64,000 nucleotides of DNA from JAKFWF01 sp963732635 (GCA_963732635.1 CAVTAL010000014.1:124001-188000), one strand, 5' to 3'; positions 24,648 to 34,117 are shown, counted from the first letter of the stretch. Program-made: numbers and translations. The notes: generated by a model from the sequence alone, not told the origin.

Positions 24648-25062
24648 CTAACGCGGGTCGAACTTGGTCGGGATCGCCGAGATGATCACGATCGCCTGCG
24701 CCCAGGGATGGTCGTCGGTCAGCGACAGGTCGATGCGCGCCTCATAGCCTGGCGGAGTCAATGACTGCAGATGAGCGGCGGCGCCGCCGGTAAGGCGCAG
24801 GGTCGGCCGGCCTGTCGAAAGATTTACGACCCCCATGTCGCGCCAGAACACGCCGCGCCTGAGCCCCGTGCCGAGCGCCTTCGAGCAGGCTTCCTTGGCG
24901 GCGAAGCGTTTGGCGTACGACGCCGCCGGCAGCTGCCCGGCGTTCTGACTTGGCGCGCTCGACCGGTGTGAACACGCGATCTAGAAAACGATCACCGAAC
25001 CGCGCGATCGTTCTCTCGATGCGGCTGATGTCGATCATGTCGTTGCCGATGCCGAGGATCAC
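24648..25062 (-). CDS. acpS: Holo-[acyl-carrier-protein] synthase, frame broken by one base
   Basis: The N-terminal frame from 25062 reads MILGIGNDMIDISRIERTIA and continues to ERAKSERRA. The rest (SYAKRFAAKEACSKALGTG, then FWRDMGVVN and the C-terminus) is in another frame. The shift lies near 24930 in a GGCGGCGTCG stretch with one extra base. AcpS attaches the 4'-phosphopantetheine arm to acyl carrier protein and is normally essential, so an assembly error is more likely than a real break. The gene follows pdxJ by 12 bases, the usual pdxJ-acpS order. Confidence 0.85.
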
Positions 25063-25074
25063 GCGCGCGCTCCC

Positions 25075-25854
25075 TTAAGCCGAGCGACGTCCGTTTGCCT
25101 GCAATCGAGCTTCTTCCATCAGCAACCGCATGCGCTTGACCGCCGCATGCAGGCCACCAAAAATTGCCTCGCCGATCAGGAAATGGCCGATGTTGAGTTC
25201 AACGACTTCCGGCAGCCGCGCGATCGGGGCCACCGTGTTGTAGGTCAGGCCATGACCGGCGTGCACTTCGAGGCCGCACGCACCTGCGAGCTTAGCGCCG
25301 GCAGTCAGCTTCGCGAGTTCCGTGGCGACGCCTGCCGCATCGTCTTCCAGTGCGCGCTCGCAATAAGAACCGGTATGGAGCTCGATGATGTCGGCGCCGA
25401 TTTCTGCCGATGCTTCGATCTGGGCCGGAGCCGCCTCGATGAAAAGCGAGACCCGGATGCCCGCGCCCTTCAGCCGCTCGACAATCGGCAACAGATGATT
25501 GCGCCCGCCGATGATGTCGAGACCACCCTCGGTGGTGCGTTCCTCGCGCTTTTCCGGCACCAGACAGCAGGCATTCGGCACATGGCGCAGCGCGATGCCG
25601 AGCATCTCTTCGGTGGCTGCCATCTCGAAGTTGAGCGGCCGGGTGAGTTCCGCCTTCAGGCGGGCGATGTCATTGTCGGAGATGTGCCGGCGATCCTCGC
25701 GCAGGTGCGCGGTGATGCCGTCGGCGCCGGCGTCAATTGCCGCATGCGCGGCCCGCAGCGGATCTGGATGACGGCCGCCGCGCGCATTCCTGATGGTCGC
25801 GACATGATCGATGTTGACGCCGAGGCGCAGCAGGGACGGGTGCGGGAGGGGCAT
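25075..25854 (-). CDS. pdxJ: Pyridoxine 5'-phosphate synthase
   Basis: 259 residues with all the PdxJ signatures: LGVNIDHVATIRNARGG, ADGITAHLREDRRHI, FEMAATEEM, TTEGGLDI, LHTGSYCE, EVHAGHGLTY and LNIGHFLIGEA. It condenses 1-deoxyxylulose 5-phosphate with 3-amino-1-hydroxyacetone phosphate to make pyridoxine 5'-phosphate, in the cytoplasm. It is the first gene of a pair with acpS. The 261 bases upstream, to the end of the rsh gene, hold nothing that I can name. Confidence 0.96.
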   Translation of the reverse strand: MPLPHPSLLRLGVNIDHVATIRNARGGRHPDPLRAAHAAIDAGADGITAHLREDRRHISDNDIARLKAELTRPLNFEMAATEEMLGIALRHVPNACCLVPEKREERTTEGGLDIIGGRNHLLPIVERLKGAGIRVSLFIEAAPAQIEASAEIGADIIELHTGSYCERALEDDAAGVATELAKLTAGAKLAGACGLEVHAGHGLTYNTVAPIARLPEVVELNIGHFLIGEAIFGGLHAAVKRMRLLMEEARLQANGRRSA

Positions 25855-26115
25855 GGCGGGGGTCCGGGACGGTTGTTGGTTGTGCGATCATAACAGGAAT
25901 TGGTGCGCCCTTGCCAATGGCGCGCAGCGACAGCATGAACGCTGGCGGTGATCCGGGATGGCCGGAGAGTGGGCGGGCCGGGCAGACGCTTGAAGTGCAT
26001 GGCCTTCGGCGACCACGGCTTCGCCCTGGACCCAGAAGCAAAGATGTAAAGATCACGCGCTTAGCATTCTAAATGCTACACCCATACCACGGCTCGCCTT
26101 ATCGGATTGCCAGCC

Positions 26116-28398
26116 CTACTCGAACACCCGCTCTACCTTGCTCACCACACTCTTCGCGCGGATGCCGGCGATGATGCGGTTCAAGTGGGCGAGATCCCAG
26201 ACCTCGACGACGATCACCTGGTCGGTGAAGTCGGACGCGGCGCGGCGCATCTGCAGATTGTCGATGTTGCCGTCGGCCTCGCCAATGACCTGGGCGATCT
26301 GGGCAAGCGTGCCCGGTTCGTTGAGTACCGTGACGACGATCTTGGCCTTGAACCGGTCCTGCGTTTCCGAATTTATATCCCAGGTGACGTCGATCCAGCG
26401 CTCGTGCTCGAACTCGGCGAGCCTGGGCGAATGGATCTGGAAAATGCGGATGCCCTCGCCCGGCATCAGCACGCCGACGATGCGGTCGCCGGGCACCGCG
26501 CCGCCCTCCTCGAATTTCACGGGAATGTCATTCTTGATGCCCCGGATCGGCACCGATCCGGCCGCGCGCGGTGTTTCCGGCGCCGCCTCGACGCTACTCG
26601 TCGGCATGCGGAACTTGAGACCCATGACCTTGGCGAGATTGAACCAACCCTCCTGGCCCTGGCTGTGATCGTGGCGCGACGGAGAGCGCTTCGCGGCCGG
26701 CGCCGCAGCATCATCGATGGCATCAGGCGCAACCGCGCGCAGCACGTCAGCCGTCGTCAACTCGTTACGACCAACGCCGGCCAGAACGTCCTCAACGGCC
26801 TTGTGTCCGAGCTTCGACAGCGCCCGTTTGATCTTGTCGTCGGAGTAAGTGACGTTCGCCTTCTCGAAGCGGGCGGCAAGCAAGCGACGACCGAGTTCTG
26901 AATACTGCTTGCGGCGTTCGTCGCGGCCGGCGCGGCGGATCGCGGCCCGCGCCCGACCGGTGACGACGAGGCGTTCCCAGGCGGTCGGCGGCGTCTGGCT
27001 GCCCGAGGTCAGGATGTGCACCTCGTCGCCGTTGCGCAGCACCGTCGACAGCGGCAGCTGACGGCCGTTGATCATGGCGCCAACCGTCGAGTTGCCGACA
27101 TCGGTGTGCACCGCATAGGCGAAGTCGATCGGCGTCGCGCCTCGCGGCAGTGCGATCAGCCGCCCTTTCGGCGTGAAGCAGAACACCTGATCCTGGAACA
27201 GCTCGAGCTTGGTGTGCTCGAGGAATTCCTCCGGGTTCGAACCCTCAAGCAAGGTCTCGACCAGCCGGCGCAGCCACATATAGGGGCCGCTCTCCTTATC
27301 GTAGACGCTGACCATGCTGCCGTTGGCGAGCGACTTCAACGCGCCCGGCACGCCGTCCTTGGCGCCGACGTCCTTGTAGATCGCATGCGCGGCGACGCCG
27401 TGCTCGGCGACCTGGTGCATGGCGCGGGTGCGTATCTGCAGCTCAACCCGCTGGTGGCCTGGACCGACCACGGTGGTGTGGATCGACCGATAGCCGTTGA
27501 GCTTCGGCGTCGAGATGTAATCCTTGAAGCGGCCGGGCACCGCGCTCCAGGTGGTGTGCACGAGACCAAGCACCCGGTAGCCGTCACTGATATCATCGAC
27601 AATCACGCGGAAGGCGTAGATGTCGGACAACTGCTCAAGCGAGATCTGCTTGTTTTCCATCTTGCGCCAGATCGCGTAGGGCTTCTTTTCGCGCCCCGCC
27701 ACCTCGGCCTTGATGTTGCCGACAACGAGTTTCTCGCCGAGCGCCTTGCCGATCTCGTCGACCAGCCCCTCGTTCTTCGCCCGCAGCGCCTGCAACCGCT
27801 CGGTTACGGCCTTGTGTGCTTCCGGATGCAGCCAGCGGAAGGACAGGTCCTCCAGCTCCTCGCGCATCGCCTGCATGCCCATGCGGCCGGCGAGCGGGGC
27901 ATAGATGTCGAGCGTTTCCTCGGAATTGCGCTTGCGGCTTTCCGGCTTGTTGTGTTCCAGCGTGCGCATGTTGTGCAGCCGGTCGGCAAGCTTGACCAGC
28001 AGCACACGAATGTCGGTCGAAATGGCCACCAGAAGCTTGCGGAAGCTTTCGGCCTGCTCGGCCTTCTTCGACACCAGATCGAGCCGCTTGATCTTGGTCA
28101 GTCCCTCGACCAGGGCACCGATCTCGGGCCCGAACAGTTGATCGATCTCAGCGCGGGTGGCGGCGGTATCCTCGATCACGTCATGCAGCAAGGCAGTCGC
28201 GATGGTGGCATCGTCGAGCTTCAGATCGGTGAGGATCGCGGCGACTTCGAGGGGATGGGAAAAATACGGATCACCCGACGCGCGCTTCTGATTGCTGTGC
28301 GCCTTCATGGCATACACATAGGCGCGATTTAGCAGCGCCTCGTTCGCCTTCGGATCGTACTTGAGCACGCGCTCGACGAGCTCGTACTGACGCATCAT
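26116..28398 (-). CDS. rsh: Bifunctional (p)ppGpp synthetase/hydrolase
   Basis: 760 residues from the ATG at 28398. Domains in order: HD hydrolase (about 20-190; SHPLEVAAIL, LLHDVIEDT), synthetase (about 230-350; REKKPYAIWRKM, YAFRVIVDD, YRSIHTTVVG), TGS (about 390-450; FCFTPKGRLIALPRGATPID), a conserved helical region and a C-terminal ACT domain (FKAKIVVTVLNEPGTLAQIA). The single Rsh of alphaproteobacteria makes and degrades (p)ppGpp in the stringent response. Both the hydrolase and synthetase motifs are present. An upstream extension to 28473 crosses the rpoZ terminator and is not credible. Confidence 0.95.
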   Translation of the reverse strand: MMRQYELVERVLKYDPKANEALLNRAYVYAMKAHSNQKRASGDPYFSHPLEVAAILTDLKLDDATIATALLHDVIEDTAATRAEIDQLFGPEIGALVEGLTKIKRLDLVSKKAEQAESFRKLLVAISTDIRVLLVKLADRLHNMRTLEHNKPESRKRNSEETLDIYAPLAGRMGMQAMREELEDLSFRWLHPEAHKAVTERLQALRAKNEGLVDEIGKALGEKLVVGNIKAEVAGREKKPYAIWRKMENKQISLEQLSDIYAFRVIVDDISDGYRVLGLVHTTWSAVPGRFKDYISTPKLNGYRSIHTTVVGPGHQRVELQIRTRAMHQVAEHGVAAHAIYKDVGAKDGVPGALKSLANGSMVSVYDKESGPYMWLRRLVETLLEGSNPEEFLEHTKLELFQDQVFCFTPKGRLIALPRGATPIDFAYAVHTDVGNSTVGAMINGRQLPLSTVLRNGDEVHILTSGSQTPPTAWERLVVTGRARAAIRRAGRDERRKQYSELGRRLLAARFEKANVTYSDDKIKRALSKLGHKAVEDVLAGVGRNELTTADVLRAVAPDAIDDAAAPAAKRSPSRHDHSQGQEGWFNLAKVMGLKFRMPTSSVEAAPETPRAAGSVPIRGIKNDIPVKFEEGGAVPGDRIVGVLMPGEGIRIFQIHSPRLAEFEHERWIDVTWDINSETQDRFKAKIVVTVLNEPGTLAQIAQVIGEADGNIDNLQMRRAASDFTDQVIVVEVWDLAHLNRIIAGIRAKSVVSKVERVFE

Positions 28399-28469
28399 GA
28401 CGGGGGCATCACCTTGGCTGTGGTTGCGGTTCGTTCTGAGTGTAACAGAACCGACCGCCGCGCCACCAA

Positions 28470-28503
28470 GCAAAAAGCGCGCGGGCGGATGCCGGCGCGC
28501 TTT
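28470..28503 (-). terminator. Rho-independent terminator of rpoZ
   Basis: On the minus strand AAAGCGCGC pairs with GCGCGCTTT around a 12-base loop, and the stem runs directly into TTTTTG. It lies 49 bases after the rpoZ stop and about 75 bases before the rsh start. Confidence 0.8.
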
Positions 28504-28551
28504 CTGAATTCGTTGGCAGTGCTAACTGATGCCGGCGTGCCGGCGGTGGGG

Positions 28552-28980
28552 TCAAAGTCCGCCGCGACCGCCGCCGTTGCCGCCGATTGCCGCCGAAGGC
28601 TCGGTCGGCGTCTGGCTTTCCATGCCACGCAGCAATTGCTCCTCGGTCATCACGTCGACCGACGAGTCCGAGTTCTGATCGTCGCGGCCAAGCATCGGAC
28701 CACGGCGATCATGCGTGAGGACAGGCGCTGCCTCCGCTTCCGGCTCATCGACCTCGACATTCTTCTGGATCGAGTGGATCAGACCTTCGAGCAGATCGGT
28801 TGGCGAGATCGTCTTGTCGGCAATCTCGCGCAGCGCGACGACCGGGTTCTTGTCGTTTTCGAGTTCGACCGTAATCGGACTGCCGTTGGTGATGGCACGC
28901 GCGCGATGCGCCGCCAGCAGCACGAGTTCGAAGCGGTTGGGTACTTTGTCGACACAATCTTCGACCGTGACGCGCGCCAT
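28552..28980 (-). CDS. rpoZ: RNA polymerase omega subunit
   Basis: 142 residues beginning MARVTVEDCVDKVPNRFELV, followed by LAAHRARAI and NPVVALREIADKTI, the omega family signature. The N-terminal 80 residues hold the conserved domain; the tail is acidic and ends in a Gly-rich stretch (AAIGGNGGGRGG). Omega helps assemble beta-prime and takes part in the ppGpp response, which fits the rsh gene directly downstream. A canonical terminator follows. Confidence 0.95.
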   Translation of the reverse strand: MARVTVEDCVDKVPNRFELVLLAAHRARAITNGSPITVELENDKNPVVALREIADKTISPTDLLEGLIHSIQKNVEVDEPEAEAAPVLTHDRRGPMLGRDDQNSDSSVDVMTEEQLLRGMESQTPTEPSAAIGGNGGGRGGL

Positions 28981-29058
28981 GTGCCACTCCTGATGGTTCG
29001 TTAGAACAGACGAAACCGCGCGCCCGAAATCTTCATCGAAGATATCGGTCTGCGTCGG

Positions 29059-29646
29059 TTATTTCTCACCATCGCACGGTCCGCGTTCAAGTTCAAGGAC
29101 CGAGCGGATGTCTTGCCTTGGCAGCGCATGCAGCAGCCGCTTGCCGGGCAAGCGCAACGCCGGATGCCACCAGTCCGCCCATATCGTAAGCAACGGCACT
29201 AGGACAAAAGCGCGCAGGTGTGCAGATGGATGCGGAAGGATGATTTTTGACGGTAATTTGCCGCGCGTAGCCGATGATTTGGCTGACCAGCCGGTGCTGA
29301 CACGACCGGCATGATCAACAATGTCGATGTCCAGCGGACGCGCGCCCCAGCGTCGACCGATCCCGGGCCTGCGTCCAGCCGACCGCTCTAGCGTCTTGAT
29401 TTTTCTAAGCAATATAGCTGTCGACAATCGCACATCAAGCACCAGAACCAAGTTCAGATAGGGCTCCTGCGCTACGCCGCCCTGGGGTTTGGTGCGGTAC
29501 GTTTCAGATATGACCAGCACGTCGCCGACCGTTGCATTGAGCTCTCGAACCGCGCGAAGCAGCGTTTCACGCGGGCTTCCCCAGGTGCCTTGACTATTGC
29601 TACCTAGCGAAATAACTGCCCAGAACCGACCTGTACTGCTTGTCAT
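29059..29646 (-). CDS. folK: 2-amino-4-hydroxy-6-hydroxymethyldihydropteridine pyrophosphokinase
   Basis: 195 residues. The start has AVISLGSNSQGTWGSPRETL, the middle has SETYRTKPQGG and EPYLNLVLVLD, and the signature GRRWGARPLDIDI is followed by LPHPSAHLRAFVLVPL. HPPK transfers pyrophosphate from ATP to the pterin in folate synthesis. It is longer than the E. coli enzyme (159 residues) by a C-terminal extension. It lies upstream of rpoZ on the same strand; the 175 bases to the divergent NYN gene contain no further gene. Confidence 0.93.
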   Translation of the reverse strand: MTSSTGRFWAVISLGSNSQGTWGSPRETLLRAVRELNATVGDVLVISETYRTKPQGGVAQEPYLNLVLVLDVRLSTAILLRKIKTLERSAGRRPGIGRRWGARPLDIDIVDHAGRVSTGWSAKSSATRGKLPSKIILPHPSAHLRAFVLVPLLTIWADWWHPALRLPGKRLLHALPRQDIRSVLELERGPCDGEK

Positions 29647-29821
29647 GCAATTCAGTCATGCCTATATATCGCCTACCCTGATCTGGGTAGGCAGCTATTG
29701 TCGATGCCGAGCCCAAAAGTACTTATCATCGGGAACATAAGTTCAAGTGGCGCGTTGTCACTGGGATAGTTACACGGCGTTTTTTGTCGTTTCCACACCA
29801 AGGTTGGAAAAGGGTCCGATC

Positions 29822-30505
29822 ATGCATTTTTATCAAAGCGAACGTACAGCGCTTTTCATTGACGGTGCAAACCTTTACGCGACCGCTAAGGCGCTCCAGT
29901 TCGATATCGATTACAAGCGTCTGCTGATGTTGTTCCGGCAGAAAGGCCACCTCGTTCGCGCGCTCTACTACACCGCGCTGGTGGAAGATCAGGAATATTC
30001 GTCGATCCGTCCGCTGGTCGATTGGCTCGATTACAACGGCTACACCATGGTGACGAAGCCCACCAAGGAGTTCACCGACTCCATGGGCCGCCGGAAGATC
30101 AAGGGCAACATGGACATCGAGCTTGCTGTCGATGCGATGCGCCTGTCCGAAAATCTTGATCACATCGTACTGTTCTCGGGCGACGGCGACTTCAAGCCAT
30201 TGGTCGCCGCCCTGCAACAGAAGGGCAAGCGGGTCAGCGTCGTTTCGACCCTGCAAACCCAGCCGCCGATGGTTGCCGATGACCTGCGCCGCCAAGCCGA
30301 TCAGTTCATCGATCTGGCCGACCTGGAACCGATGATCTGCCGTGATCAAACGTCGCGCCCGGCAGCCGCTGCTCCTCCTCGCACCGATCGTCCCGAACGG
30401 CAGGTCGAGCGCGTCTACACCAGTCGTCGCGAGACGGCTACGCGCAGCGCGCCGATCGAGGTCGCCGAGCACGACGATCTGCCGCCGATTTCTACACGCG
30501 GCTGA
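29822..30505 (+). CDS. NYN/LabA-type domain protein (DUF88)
   Basis: 227 residues from the ATG at 29822. The NYN nuclease-like domain (1-180) shows ALFIDGANLY, LYYTALVED, KGNMDIELAVDAM and HIVLFSGDGDFKPLV, with the four acidic residues expected to hold a metal ion. The C-terminal 45 residues are Pro/Arg-rich and probably disordered. LabA-like proteins are thought to act on RNA or in regulation; the target is unknown. It is 49 bases upstream of the uracil-DNA glycosylase and may share its transcript. Confidence 0.87.
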   Translation: MHFYQSERTALFIDGANLYATAKALQFDIDYKRLLMLFRQKGHLVRALYYTALVEDQEYSSIRPLVDWLDYNGYTMVTKPTKEFTDSMGRRKIKGNMDIELAVDAMRLSENLDHIVLFSGDGDFKPLVAALQQKGKRVSVVSTLQTQPPMVADDLRRQADQFIDLADLEPMICRDQTSRPAAAAPPRTDRPERQVERVYTSRRETATRSAPIEVAEHDDLPPISTRG

Positions 30506-30554
30506 GAGACGGGCGCATCGAGCGCCCGTTTCGCCAATGTTGCGATAAGCCACC

Positions 30555-31211
30555 ATGGAATGCTCCGCCGAGGCGCCGCACGCTTGCTCGCTGTGTCCGC
30601 GGCTAGCGGACTTCGTCAGCGCCCACCGCGTCAAGGAGCCGACCTGGCACAATGGTCCGGTTCGCTCGTTCGGCTCGGATGACGCCCAGTTCCTGATTGT
30701 CGGACTGGCGCCGGGATTGCGCGGTGCCAATCGCACCGGCCGTCCATTCACCGGCGACTATGCTGGCGACCTGCTCTACTCGACCCTCATCGAATTCGGA
30801 TTGGCAACGGGAAAATTCGAAGCCCGGCCCGACGACAGTCTGCGCCTGCAACGCACCATGATCACGAACGCAGTGCGCTGCGTGCCGCCGGAAAACAAGC
30901 CGACGCCAGCCGAGATCAAGACCTGCCGACGCTATTTGACCAGCCGTATCGCGCAATTACCGAAGCTACGCGTGATGCTGGCCCTGGGGCGGATCGCCCA
31001 CGAATCCGCACTCGCCGCCCTTGGCCAACGCCAGCGCGATTTCAAGTTTACACATGGCGGCCGCCACGCGATCACAACGGAAGATGGACGTAGCCTGCTG
31101 CTGCACGACAGCTACCATTGCTCGCGCTACAATACGAACACCGGCCGTCTGACGACCGCGATGTTCCATGACGTGTTCCGCGCAATTATCAGCGATCTCG
31201 ACCGGCGTTGA
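30555..31211 (+). CDS. Family 5 uracil-DNA glycosylase (UDGb), Fe-S type
   Basis: 218 residues. The motif GLAPGLRGANRTGRPFTGDY is the family 5 active-site block, and HDSYHCSRYNTNTG near the C-terminus is the second. Cysteines in HACSLCPRL, RCVPPENKPTP and KTCRRYL fit the 4Fe-4S cluster of families 4 and 5. It removes uracil and other deaminated bases from DNA. It converges on the SDR gene with only eight bases between stops. Confidence 0.9.
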   Translation: MECSAEAPHACSLCPRLADFVSAHRVKEPTWHNGPVRSFGSDDAQFLIVGLAPGLRGANRTGRPFTGDYAGDLLYSTLIEFGLATGKFEARPDDSLRLQRTMITNAVRCVPPENKPTPAEIKTCRRYLTSRIAQLPKLRVMLALGRIAHESALAALGQRQRDFKFTHGGRHAITTEDGRSLLLHDSYHCSRYNTNTGRLTTAMFHDVFRAIISDLDRR

Positions 31212-31219
31212 TGCCGTCG

Positions 31220-31915
31220 TTACACGCCCTTGGTGACGCCGCCGTCGACGCGGATGTTCTGGCCCAGACGTAGCTTGCCGCATCCGACAGCAGGAACGCG
31301 ACGACGTTCGCGATCTCGGCCGTGGTGCCGTAGCGGCCGGCCGGAATGCGGGCGCGCCGATCCGCTTTCTCCGGCAAGCTGTCGATGAAGCCTGGCAAGC
31401 ACCGCGTTCATGCGGATGCCGTCGCGGGCGTAGGTGTCGGCGTAGAGCTTGACGTAGGCGCCTAGCGCCGCGCGCAGCGTTGTCATCGGGAAGTCGCCCT
31501 CGGGCTCGAACGCCGCGTACGACGACAAAGCCACGATCGAGCCGGATTTCTGCGCCTGCATGATCGGCGTCACCAAACGCGACACCCGCACCACCGACAG
31601 CACCGCCATGTCGAGACCGGCGTGCCAGTCGGCATCGGTCAATGCCAGCAACTGGCCCTTCGGCGGATGGCCGGCATTGATCACCGCCGCGTCGAGGCGA
31701 CCGAATTTCTGTGTCGTCTCGTCTACGAGGCGCTTGATGTCGGCCGGCTCGGTGACACTGCCGCGAATGGCGATGCCACCCAGTTCAGCGGCCAGCTTGA
31801 CCACGCCTTCGCCGGGCGACAGCAGTCCGAGCTTGTAGCCGTCGGCGCTAAGCTTGCGGGCAATGCCGGCGCCGATGCCACGCCCGGCGGCAGTGACGAT
31901 TGCGACTTTGCTCAT
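31220..31915 (-). CDS. Short-chain dehydrogenase/reductase, atypical active site, two compensating frameshifts
   Basis: Starts at 31915 with GGGAGGA upstream. The NAD(P) motif is TAAGRGIGAGIA; NAG follows in VINAGHP. The frame breaks near 31397 (one extra base, CTTGCC for CTGCC) into PGFIDSLPEKADRRARI and returns near 31266 before GQNIRVDGG, so start and stop share a frame. Where classical SDRs have YxxxK, this protein has FPMTTLRAAL, with Met for Tyr and Arg for Lys, so ordinary SDR catalysis is doubtful. Length is about 231 residues once corrected. The substrate is unknown. Confidence 0.75.
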   Translation of the reverse strand: MSKVAIVTAAGRGIGAGIARKLSADGYKLGLLSPGEGVVKLAAELGGIAIRGSVTEPADIKRLVDETTQKFGRLDAAVINAGHPPKGQLLALTDADWHAGLDMAVLSVVRVSRLVTPIMQAQKSGSIVALSSYAAFEPEGDFPMTTLRAALGAYVKLYADTYARDGIRMNAVLARLHRQLAGESGSARPHSGRPLRHHGRDRERRRVPAVGCGKLRLGQNIRVDGGVTKGV

Positions 31916-31941
31916 GGCAGTTCCTCCCGGAGCCCGCGGGC

Positions 31942-32685
31942 TCAATCCTTCACGCGCAGATGATAGCGGCCATGCTCGCGATAGCCGAGGCTGTTGTAAA
32001 GCGCTTGTGCCGGTGCGTTGGTCGCAACCGCCTGCAGCGCGATGTGCCGGCATTCCCGCGCCGCGCCCCAAGCTTCGAGACCGCGCATGACACGGCTACC
32101 CACGCCCTTGCCGCGCGCCTCGGCCAAAGTCGCCACGCACTCGGCGATGATCACGCCATCACGCGGAACGCCGAGCGCGGTCGCGACAATGCGGCCTTCC
32201 CGCAGGACGCCGCAGAACACGCCGGTCGTCGGAATGCGCTCCAGAATGCGCGGCGCGGTGCGTTGGCGGCTCGGCGTGATGACGCTCGAATAGCACTCGA
32301 ACCAGGCCGGCGTGGCACGTTCGAGAAAAACGACATCCTCCGGCACCGGCAGCGCCTCACAGGACTTCACCAGCGTCGTGCATGGATCGTTGATGCGATA
32401 TCCGCGGTGCTGCAGCCGCTGATCGAGGTCGGCCGGCAGCGATACATCCGAGACTTGGAACATCGGCGTCGCGCCGCGCGCACGATAACGCCTTTCTACC
32501 TCGTCAATCGAGGCTTCGATGTCGTCGCCACGATAGTCGAGCGCCGAAACCGAGTTCGCCCGCTGCGAGCCGCCATCGGAGAACCGCCACAGCCAGCCGT
32601 CGAATTCGGACGTTTCGAGCGCCGGCCAAGCGGCGACCCCTGCCAACTCGATGCGCAACAACAACTCACGATCGATCGACGACAT
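31942..32685 (-). CDS. GNAT family N-acetyltransferase
   Basis: 247 residues from the ATG at 32685. The acetyl-CoA-binding loop EARGKGVGSRVMRGLEAW and the following IALQAVATNAPAQALYNSLG place it in the GNAT superfamily; the N-terminal half is a degenerate GNAT-like domain (DGWLWRFSDGGSQRANSV). The substrate is not predictable. Its start overlaps the smpB stop (TGATG), so it is translationally coupled to smpB. Confidence 0.85.
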   Translation of the reverse strand: MSSIDRELLLRIELAGVAAWPALETSEFDGWLWRFSDGGSQRANSVSALDYRGDDIEASIDEVERRYRARGATPMFQVSDVSLPADLDQRLQHRGYRINDPCTTLVKSCEALPVPEDVVFLERATPAWFECYSSVITPSRQRTAPRILERIPTTGVFCGVLREGRIVATALGVPRDGVIIAECVATLAEARGKGVGSRVMRGLEAWGAARECRHIALQAVATNAPAQALYNSLGYREHGRYHLRVKD

Positions 32686-33161
32686 CACCCCTTGTCCCGC
32701 ATGATCCGCGCCTTCTCGCGGTTCCAGTCGCGCTTCTTCTCGGTCTCGCGCTTGTCGTGCAGCTTCTTGCCCTGGGCGAGGCCGAGCCTGAGCTTGGCCA
32801 TGCCCTTGTCGTTGAAATAGAGTTCCAGCGGCACGATCGTCATGCCCTGGCGCTCGGTCGCGATCCTGAGCTTGTGGATCTCGCGCTTATGCATCAGCAG
32901 CTTGCGTGGCCGGCGCGGCGCGTGCTGATAGAACGGCCCAGCGAGCTGGTACTCCGGAATGTAGGCATTGAGCAGCATCAGGCCTTCCGGCTCGACCGAG
33001 GCATAGCTCTCGGCGATCGTCGAATGCCCCTTGCGCAACGACTTGACCTCGGTGCCGGTCAACATGATGCCGGCCTCCCAGGTGTCGGTGATGAAATATT
33101 CGAACCGCGCCCTGCGGTTCTCGGCGACAGTCTTGCGGCCGTCGTCCTTCTTGGCGGCCAT
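32685..33161 (-). CDS. smpB: SsrA-binding protein
   Basis: 158 residues from the ATG at 33161: ENRRARFEYFITDTWEAGI, then GTEVKSLRKG, NAYIPEY, RKLLMHKREI, IVPLELYFNDKG and LAQGKKLHDKRET. SmpB brings tmRNA to stalled ribosomes. The long upstream frame to 34202 is a shadow of dapA. It lies 65 bases downstream of dapA on the same strand. Confidence 0.96.
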   Translation of the reverse strand: MAAKKDDGRKTVAENRRARFEYFITDTWEAGIMLTGTEVKSLRKGHSTIAESYASVEPEGLMLLNAYIPEYQLAGPFYQHAPRRPRKLLMHKREIHKLRIATERQGMTIVPLELYFNDKGMAKLRLGLAQGKKLHDKRETEKKRDWNREKARIMRDKG

Positions 33162-33226
33162 GGGGTGGCTCTTCTCCATTGTCGCTGCCGACTCGCGTTT
33201 CGCGAGCAGGCCGGCAGCGACGTACC

Positions 33227-34117
33227 TTATTCCGCCGCCTTCACCTGCAGCAGGCCAGCGCTGACCATGGCAGCGTCGACTTCCTTGCGAGTGCCCTCGG
33301 TCAGCGGCGCCAGCGGCAGGCGGCATTCGGCCGAGCCAAACCCGAGCCGCGACATGGCGTACTTCACCGGCGCCGGATTGGTCTCGACGAACAGCGCATC
33401 GTGCAGCGGCATCAACTGGTCGTGCAACTTCAACGCCTTGGCATAGTCGCCCTTGGCGCACGCAGCCTGGAACTCGGCGCACAGCGCGGGTGCAACGTTC
33501 GACGTCACCGAGATAGCGCCGTGGCCGCCATGCGCGTTGAAGCCGAGCGCGGTCGCGTCCTCGCCGGTCAGGTAAGAGAACGGCTTCGAGATCAGCTGCC
33601 GATGCTGCGACATGCGGGCGATGTTCGAGGTCGCGTCCTTGACGCCGGCGACGTTCTTGAGGTTGGCCATGCGAGCGAGCGTTGCCGGCAAAATGTCGAC
33701 GATGGTGCGGCCCGGCACGTTGTAGACGATGATCGGCAGGTCGACCGCGTCGCTGATGGCCTTGAAGTGAAGGTAGAGCCCTTCCTGCGTCGGCTTGTTG
33801 TAATAGCCCGTCGAATGCAGAGTGGCGTCGGCGCCCGCCTTCTTGGCGAATTCGGTGAGTTCGATGGCTTCCGCCGTCGAGTTCGAACCGGCGCCGGCGA
33901 TCACCGGCACGCGCTTCTTGGCCACCGCGACGCAGATCTCGATGACGCGCTTGTGCTCGTCGTGGCTTAGCGTCGGCGCTTCGCCGGTGGTGCCGACCGG
34001 CACGAGGCCGCTGACGCCCTGCGCGATCTGCCACTCGACGAAGCGCTCGAACGTGGTCTCGTCGACCTTGCCGTTCTTGAACGGCGTCATGAGTGCAGTG
34101 AATGATCCCTTGAACAT
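33227..34117 (-). CDS. dapA: 4-hydroxy-tetrahydrodipicolinate synthase
   Basis: 296 residues from the ATG at 34117 (MFKGSFTALMTPFKNGKVDE). Active-site elements: GTTGEAPTL, GYYNKPTQEGLYLHF, YNVPGRT with the proton-relay Tyr, and AGVKDATSN with the Schiff-base Lys. It condenses pyruvate with aspartate semialdehyde in lysine and diaminopimelate synthesis. An in-frame upstream extension to 34183 lacks family similarity. It is divergent from the transglycosylase gene. Confidence 0.95.
   Translation of the reverse strand: MFKGSFTALMTPFKNGKVDETTFERFVEWQIAQGVSGLVPVGTTGEAPTLSHDEHKRVIEICVAVAKKRVPVIAGAGSNSTAEAIELTEFAKKAGADATLHSTGYYNKPTQEGLYLHFKAISDAVDLPIIVYNVPGRTIVDILPATLARMANLKNVAGVKDATSNIARMSQHRQLISKPFSYLTGEDATALGFNAHGGHGAISVTSNVAPALCAEFQAACAKGDYAKALKLHDQLMPLHDALFVETNPAPVKYAMSRLGFGSAECRLPLAPLTEGTRKEVDAAMVSAGLLQVKAAE

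Noticed and set aside
27016..28332. Long plus-strand frame of 438 codons
   Set aside because: Antisense to the rsh gene; a by-product of GC-rich codon use.
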